In this document: one piece after another, positions 4,515-6,724 of the stretch
How positions within the stretch are numbered: the stretch's first letter is position 1
How the letters are laid out: each line of letters starts with the position of its first letter
Origin: JBFKPQ01 sp041628225
Lineage (GTDB): Bacteria > Actinomycetota > Acidimicrobiia > Spongiisociales > JAENVV01
NCBI GenBank assembly: GCA_041628225.1
Contig: JBFKPQ010000130.1
Coordinates: forward strand, 1 to 6,724
Reading direction: 5' to 3'
Length of the DNA: 6,724 nucleotides
Notes under the pieces: model-generated
Told to the model about the DNA's origin: nothing
The model's input: only the letters and a program-made list of their open reading frames with translations
Database searches by the model: none
Position numbers and translations under genes: made by a program

Positions 4515-5924
4515 CTAGCCGGCGGGATCCCAGTCGGCCATGTAGGGCGCTTCGAAGAAGTCGCTGATGGGCTCGATGCCGAACACTGCGTTGGAGATGC
4601 TCGTCACGATGCCGATCGAGTCCTCGTTCGTCGGGATGCGATCCTTCGGCGTGGTGCCGAAGCCGGCCGGGCTTGCGCCCAGCTCGAAGTCGACATCCTT
4701 GACGTCCGCCACGGCGGCCAGCAAACCGGCCCGCGTGATGTCGCCATTGGCGATGGCAGCTTGGAGGATCGCTTCGAACGTCGCCGCCTGCGTGTACCCG
4801 AAGTACAGGAAGGCGTTGACGCTTTCATTGGCGATGCCAAGGTCCGCCTGGTACGTGGCGAGGTCGTCGCGTAGCTGCACCATGCCCGGGAAGTCCGACT
4901 CGAAGGGAGCCGAGGTACCCAGGTTGTAGTACGGGAAGGAGTTGAACAGGGCGATGCCCGCTTCCTCGCCGCCCTCGCCGCCGAGTGCGGCAGGGAGCAC
5001 CACGTTGTACGACGGGCTGGAGCCGAACACGGCGGGCGAATACTGGAGCGCCGCCGCGGTACCCAGCATCGTCGCCAGAGCACCCGGCAGCGCGCACACG
5101 AACAGAACTTCGACGCCACCGGCGGCGGCTCCGCCGATCTGGCCGCTGAAGTCGGTGTCCGTCGCGGCATACGTCGCCTCGTAGGCGGCGTTGAAGCCGA
5201 GGTTCGCCTGGGCGAAGTCGTATCCGGCCTTGCAGTCGGCGCCGTAGTCGTCGGCCTGGTAGATGATGCCGACCACCGTCGAGTCGGTGATCACGGCCGG
5301 ATCGGCGATCTCCATCGCCCAATACGGGGCGTTGGCGAACTGCGCGAAGTAGGTGTTGGCGCCCAGGTTGAGCACGATGTTCTCGGTGAGGGCCCACTGC
5401 GACGCCAGCGAACCGGCCGCGATGACGATGCCCTCTTCGGCCGAAGGGCCGACCAGCGGTGCCGTCGACGGCGTGCCGAGCGTCGACGAGAACGCCAGGA
5501 CTTCGTCCTTGATCTCGTCGTACACGACCGGGGTCGTCTCCGGGTTGTACTGGTTGTCGCGCACGACGAGCTCCACGGGGTACGTGCCGTTGATGCCGCC
5601 GTCGGCATTCACACGCTCCCAGTACAGCCGCTGTCCATCCAAGACGGACTGGCCGATGGCGGGGATGGGGCCGGTCAGCGCGGCGAGCACGCCGAGCTTG
5701 ATCGTGCCGGTCTCGGCGTCGAAGCCGACATCGTGCGTCAGCTCCATCATGTCGCCCATGGTGGTGGCCGGGGCGGGGGCCGTGGTGGCCGGTGCCGCCG
5801 TGGTGGCGGGTGGTGCCGTGGTGGCGGGTGCCGCCGTGGTTTCTGCCACATCTCCGTTTCCGCAAGCCGTGATGAACAGCGCCATCACGGCAAACAGAAT
5901 CAGAGGTCTCCTCAACGTGGTCAT
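4515..5924 (-). CDS. Branched-chain amino acid-type ABC transporter substrate-binding lipoprotein (LivK-like)
   Basis: This 469-residue extracytoplasmic lipoprotein should capture a small solute and deliver it to a Liv-type ABC permease. Residues 1-21 form a lipoprotein signal (basic TTLRR, hydrophobic core, lipobox ITAC with C21 as lipidation site). Residues 28-55 are an Ala/Pro/Thr linker. The periplasmic-binding-protein fold (Peripla_BP_6 type) starts at about 74 with IKLGVLAALTGPIPAIGQ, then DGQRLYWERVNADGGINGT and LVVRDNQYNPETT, all family hallmarks. Two cysteines in the lobes (YGADCKAG and LFVCALPG) might pair. It is longer than E. coli LivK mainly because of the linker and loops. ATG 5924 is fixed by GGAGG five bases upstream. 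The downstream position after a LivM-like permease supports the role. The ligand (amino acid, amide, urea or other) cannot be read from sequence. Confidence 0.92.
   Translation of the reverse strand: MTTLRRPLILFAVMALFITACGNGDVAETTAAPATTAPPATTAAPATTAPAPATTMGDMMELTHDVGFDAETGTIKLGVLAALTGPIPAIGQSVLDGQRLYWERVNADGGINGTYPVELVVRDNQYNPETTPVVYDEIKDEVLAFSSTLGTPSTAPLVGPSAEEGIVIAAGSLASQWALTENIVLNLGANTYFAQFANAPYWAMEIADPAVITDSTVVGIIYQADDYGADCKAGYDFAQANLGFNAAYEATYAATDTDFSGQIGGAAAGGVEVLFVCALPGALATMLGTAAALQYSPAVFGSSPSYNVVLPAALGGEGGEEAGIALFNSFPYYNLGTSAPFESDFPGMVQLRDDLATYQADLGIANESVNAFLYFGYTQAATFEAILQAAIANGDITRAGLLAAVADVKDVDFELGASPAGFGTTPKDRIPTNEDSIGIVTSISNAVFGIEPISDFFEAPYMADWDPAG
5760..5843 (-). repeat. Low-complexity repeat encoding the Ala/Pro/Thr linker of the binding protein
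   Basis: The + strand shows imperfect tandem copies of GTGGTGGCGGGTG and GTGGTGGCCGGTG with GCC interruptions. On the - strand these encode repeated APATT and APPATT units (residues 28-55). The linker probably holds the binding domain away from the membrane. Such repeats vary in copy number by slippage, and in-frame changes would be tolerated here. Confidence 0.7.
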
Positions 5925-5929
5925 TGGTT

Positions 5930-5934
5930 CCTCC
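5930..5934 (-). promoter_or_regulatory. Strong Shine-Dalgarno sequence of the binding-protein gene
   Basis: GGAGG on the - strand lies five bases before the ATG at 5924. It is the strongest ribosome binding site in the window, in keeping with the excess of binding protein over permease that such transporters need. Confidence 0.8.
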
Positions 5935-5945
5935 GTATCGTTCGA

Positions 5946-5976
5946 GCCCGAGCCACGCCCATGACGTGGTTCGGGC
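5946..5976. other. Intercistronic stem-loop between permease and binding-protein genes
   Basis: Arms 5946-5957 and 5965-5976 form a 12-bp stem around a seven-base loop. In + strand RNA it pairs fully with one G-U. In - strand RNA, the sense of the flanking genes, one A-C mismatch falls mid-stem. It fills much of the 72-base gap between the permease stop and the binding-protein start. It could act as an mRNA stability or processing element, a partial terminator, or a 5'-end hairpin if transcription begins just before it. It has no U tract. Confidence 0.5.
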
Positions 5977-5982
5977 AGGTCA

Positions 5983-5988
5983 ATCCTA
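5983..5988 (-). promoter_or_regulatory. Possible -10 box of an internal promoter for the binding-protein gene (TAGGAT)
   Basis: TAGGAT on the - strand matches TAnnnT. Its predicted +1, near 5976, coincides with the first base of the stem-loop and would give a leader of about 52 bases ending in the GGAGG site. No convincing -35 is seen in the end of the permease gene, so support is modest. Confidence 0.3.
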
Positions 5989-5996
5989 GGGCCTTG

Positions 5997-6724
5997 TCAG
6001 TACGAGAACGGCCATCCACGCCAATAGTTCTTGACTCGCAACCAGATGCCGAACAGGCCGCGCGGCTCGAAGATCAGGAACCCGACGATGAACAGACCGA
6101 AGAGCACGATGCTGAAGGCCGATGCGTCGAAACTGCCGGTCCCCGGCGCCGCGACGAACGGCAGCCACCCTTGGTTCGATACGTAGGCGACGAGTTCGGG
6201 GAGGGCGACGACGAACACCGCGCCGAAGGCCGCTCCCGTCACGGTGCCGAAGCCACCGATGACGATCATCGCGACGTATTCCACCGACAGCAGCAGACCG
6301 GCCGACCCGCCGAAGTTGGCGCCGAGCGGGTTGCCCAGGAACACGCCGAGCAGCATGCCGGCCGCACCGGCGTAGAACGAGCTGACGCCGAACGCCGTGA
6401 GTTTCGCCCACGTCACGTTGACGCCCATCACCTCGGCGGCGATGTCGCGGTCGCGGGTCGCCTGAAAGGCCCGGCCGACCCGGCCGCGGGCCAGGTTGCG
6501 GCCCACGAGGTAGGCGACGATCGCCACGATGGCACACGCGTAGTAGAGCTGTACGTCGGAGTCCTCGACCCAGGGGAACACGGCGATGGCGTCGACCGTC
6601 CGGCCGCGCACCGCGCCGGTGATCGGCTCGAGGGCGGGCGAGACGAACAGGAACTCGCCGAGGAACACGAGCGCCAGCGTCACGAGCGAGAGGTACAGAC
6701 CGCGCAGGCGAACGGCGGCTGGGC
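5997..6724 (-). CDS. Branched-chain amino acid-type ABC transporter permease (LivM-like), 5' end beyond the right edge
   Basis: The frame is open to the right edge, giving 241 visible residues ending at TGA 5997-5999. A GTG at 6683 is internal: the 13 residues before it (PAAVRLRGLYLSL) match the LivM stretch that precedes TLAL, so the true start lies outside. LivM with LivH forms the inner-membrane channel of Liv-type ABC importers. The signature loop contacting the ATPase is clear: GRVGRAFQATRDRDIAAEVMGVN, with GRAFQATRD at visible residues 83-91 and EVMG at 97-100. It is followed by hydrophobic helices, including FYAGAAGMLLGVFLG and AMIVIGGFGTVTGAAFGAVFVV. The tail FEPRGLFGIW...WPFSY is typical of LivM C-termini. 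It precedes the binding-protein gene by 72 bases on the same strand, so livH and the ATPase genes probably lie upstream, outside the window. Confidence 0.93.
   Translation of the reverse strand, partial: PAAVRLRGLYLSLVTLALVFLGEFLFVSPALEPITGAVRGRTVDAIAVFPWVEDSDVQLYYACAIVAIVAYLVGRNLARGRVGRAFQATRDRDIAAEVMGVNVTWAKLTAFGVSSFYAGAAGMLLGVFLGNPLGANFGGSAGLLLSVEYVAMIVIGGFGTVTGAAFGAVFVVALPELVAYVSNQGWLPFVAAPGTGSFDASAFSIVLFGLFIVGFLIFEPRGLFGIWLRVKNYWRGWPFSY

Noticed and set aside
5760..5843. Possible CRISPR or direct-repeat array in the GTGGTGGC-rich stretch.
   Set aside because: There are no uniform spacers. The repeats are short, in frame, and explained by the Ala/Pro/Thr linker they encode.
4825..5865. 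A 346-codon - strand frame overlapping the binding-protein gene.
   Set aside because: It is an Arg/Gly/His-rich alternative frame of the well-supported lipoprotein gene.
5978..5983. TTGACC on the - strand as a -35 box for the binding-protein gene.
   Set aside because: No TAnnnT hexamer lies 16-18 bases downstream (the sequence there is around GGGCGT), and it overlaps the more plausible -10 candidate TAGGAT.

Overview
The window looks like ordinary chromosome from a high-GC actinobacterium, and the flavour suggests Acidimicrobiia, although that placement is inference. The signs are strong G/C bias at third codon positions in every gene, an AhpE-like peroxiredoxin, a Zincin_2-type metalloprotease, Ala/Pro/Thr envelope linkers, and start codons placed directly behind TAnnnT -10 boxes (leaderless genes). 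I see no tRNA or rRNA gene, insertion sequence, phage gene or CRISPR array.

Layout, left to right. (1) The 3' end of an unidentified + strand gene (2-379) runs into the left edge and converges on (2) a single-domain peroxiredoxin (376-840, -). The two share a 4-base CTAG at their stops. (3) Divergent from the peroxiredoxin is a double-hotdog acyl-CoA thioesterase (906-1718, +), which again ends by sharing CTAG with (4) a convergent Zincin_2 metalloprotease (1715-2809, -). (5) That metalloprotease is the second gene of a two-gene unit. The first gene (2809-4008, -) is a membrane-anchored HtrA-like protein with a PDZ domain; its catalytic Asp and Ser appear to be replaced, so it looks like a pseudoprotease. 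(6) Only 11 bp separates its start from the divergent moaE (4020-4454, +), the large subunit of molybdopterin synthase. (7) A perfect 14-bp hairpin lies between moaE and the convergent transporter genes. (8) On the - strand are a LivK-like substrate-binding lipoprotein (4515-5924) and, transcribed ahead of it, the C-terminal part of a LivM-like permease (5997-6724) cut by the right edge.

The genes are mostly housekeeping: peroxide defence, acyl-CoA hydrolysis, envelope proteolysis or scaffolding, molybdenum cofactor synthesis, and branched-chain amino acid or related solute import. The most unusual points are the degenerate HtrA coupled to a metalloprotease, the mirror-symmetric leaderless promoter at 4008-4020 in which each -10 box touches the opposite start codon, two convergent pairs with no room for a terminator, and a possible 5'-terminal stem-loop on the binding-protein mRNA. 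I did not find a clearly new multi-gene system.
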